Positions 63,051-64,000 of a stretch of 64,000 nt of DNA are shown here, one piece after another. The stretch is from assembly GCA_005281725.1 (NCBI GenBank), contig SSBO01000012.1:5347564-5411563 (forward strand), given 5' to 3'. The notes below the pieces were generated by a model. The model did not search any database. It saw only the letters and a list, made by a program, of their open reading frames with translations, and was not told the origin of the DNA. Position numbers and translations under genes: made by a program. This stretch comes from Wuchereria bancrofti. Taxonomy: Eukaryota; Nematoda; Chromadorea; Rhabditida; Onchocercidae. Every line of letters begins with the position of its first letter. The first letter of the stretch is position 1.

Positions 63051-64000
63051 TGGAGAACAAACAATATTGGAATTCGGAAACTTTCACCTTCTAAAATATT
63101 CATAAAAATCATTTTAAAAAAGGAAGAATTTTCTTATTTTGTTTAGGAAATAATTTGAAGTGGTCGTGCCGTAAACAAGATCAGAATATTTTAGCGAACT
63201 TCATGAAACATTTAGTAGATCAGAGCCAATTTGGCTTAGCTTTGGGTTTTTAAAAATGTTGTATTCACATGATTATATACCACCTTCTCCACAGGTTCTA
63301 AGAAAGTTATCCTCTTATCTCAACGATTCTTCCTATATTAGTGATACTGTCACACAGAGAAAGAGAATCTCAAGTGTGAAAACGGGCGGAATAGTTATTA
63401 TTTGGAACAAAGCAGTGTGCAGCTAGCATATCAATAGCAACAAACTTTTTCCTGAAATCTCTGACATATTAATTACAACATCCGATCTAGAATTTTTAAG
63501 CTGACAAATATCCGAACAAAATCAACTTCACTTCGTTCTTAATCGTTGAATCCTAATGCGAACTTGAATCATTTTAAATTATTCATAAATTACCTCGTGA
63601 CTTTGAAAACACTTTTGATGATTCTGGTATGAAGTAATCCAAAGCGGAAGGTGTCGAATGAAAGATTTCTCAACTTACTTAGTTCAAGGTTCTCATTTCT
63701 TGTTTTTGGCTGCGTTTTGAAAAATTCATTGTGTGCAGTTTAGAATGATACGGCATTCACATATGTAATGGGATGATTTGCTATCAAACTTTCGATTTTT
63801 ACTGTTGAAAATACTACTAGAAAAGGTTGAGTGTTTGATGCATGATGATTTCCAAGAATGAAATCGAGTCCAGCAGTTTGACGACTTAAATAACTTCTGC
63901 TTTTATTAAATTTCATTTGTATTACCTATTGAGAAATCATTTCCTTTGTATAACTGTCAATAATAACTTGATCAGGACTGAAATTTAAATCGAATAGCTG
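63051..64000. other. window end, no gene seen
   Basis: AT-rich DNA with no exon chain on either strand. Confidence 0.4.

Noticed and set aside
1..64000. tRNA, rRNA or CRISPR
   Set aside because: No A-box/B-box pair, no rRNA-like block and no regularly spaced repeats were seen by eye.

Overview
The window looks like nuclear DNA of a nematode. It is AT-rich, with many small exons, T-rich acceptors ending in tttcag or ttacag, donors such as gtaagt, candidate spliced-leader acceptors just upstream of start codons, and proteins that are closest in memory to nematode or animal families. A parasitic, filaria-like genome would fit the long introns and AT bias, but the sequence alone does not fix the species. 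No bacterial features, tRNA, rRNA or CRISPR array were seen.

Three genes are secure. (1) A two-pore potassium channel of the TWK family lies on the minus strand at 10176-13333, with 8 coding exons in consistent phase. (2) An AP-2 (TFAP2/APTF) transcription factor lies on the minus strand at 35862-39662. (3) An adiponectin-receptor-like PAQR protein lies on the plus strand at 46481-49664, with 9 exons, one of them probably followed by a GC-AG intron.

Several further genes are well supported by splicing but less clear in function. These are the 3' end of a probable SMAP-type ArfGAP (1-2758, plus); a protein with two related ~65-residue domains (50792-51789, plus); a 106-residue single-exon protein with its own polyadenylation signal (53914-54235, plus); a multi-exon minus-strand gene of unknown function (56229-58406); and a 97-residue two-exon membrane-type protein (59363-59741, plus). 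Weaker candidates are a minus-strand multi-exon gene at 6645-9634, two small secreted-type genes at 18978-19326 and 22356-23271, and a string of minus-strand exons from 14762 to 31852.

Mobile and repeated DNA: a decayed Ty3/gypsy-like pol fragment (RNase H and integrase motifs) at about 20560-21420; a pair of ~300-bp inverted arms at 54635-55705; an 842-bp near-identical direct duplication (4429-5270 and 6053-6894) whose first copy stops exactly at the window's only N, so it may be an assembly artefact; a 101-bp direct repeat pair; a broken coding remnant at 42197-43364; and several microsatellites. The rest is intron or intergenic AT-rich DNA in which nothing firm is seen. A caution applies to the weaker entries: in DNA this AT-rich, short open stretches can look protein-like in all three frames. 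Only chains of exons with matching splice phase, or recognised motifs, were given more than low confidence.
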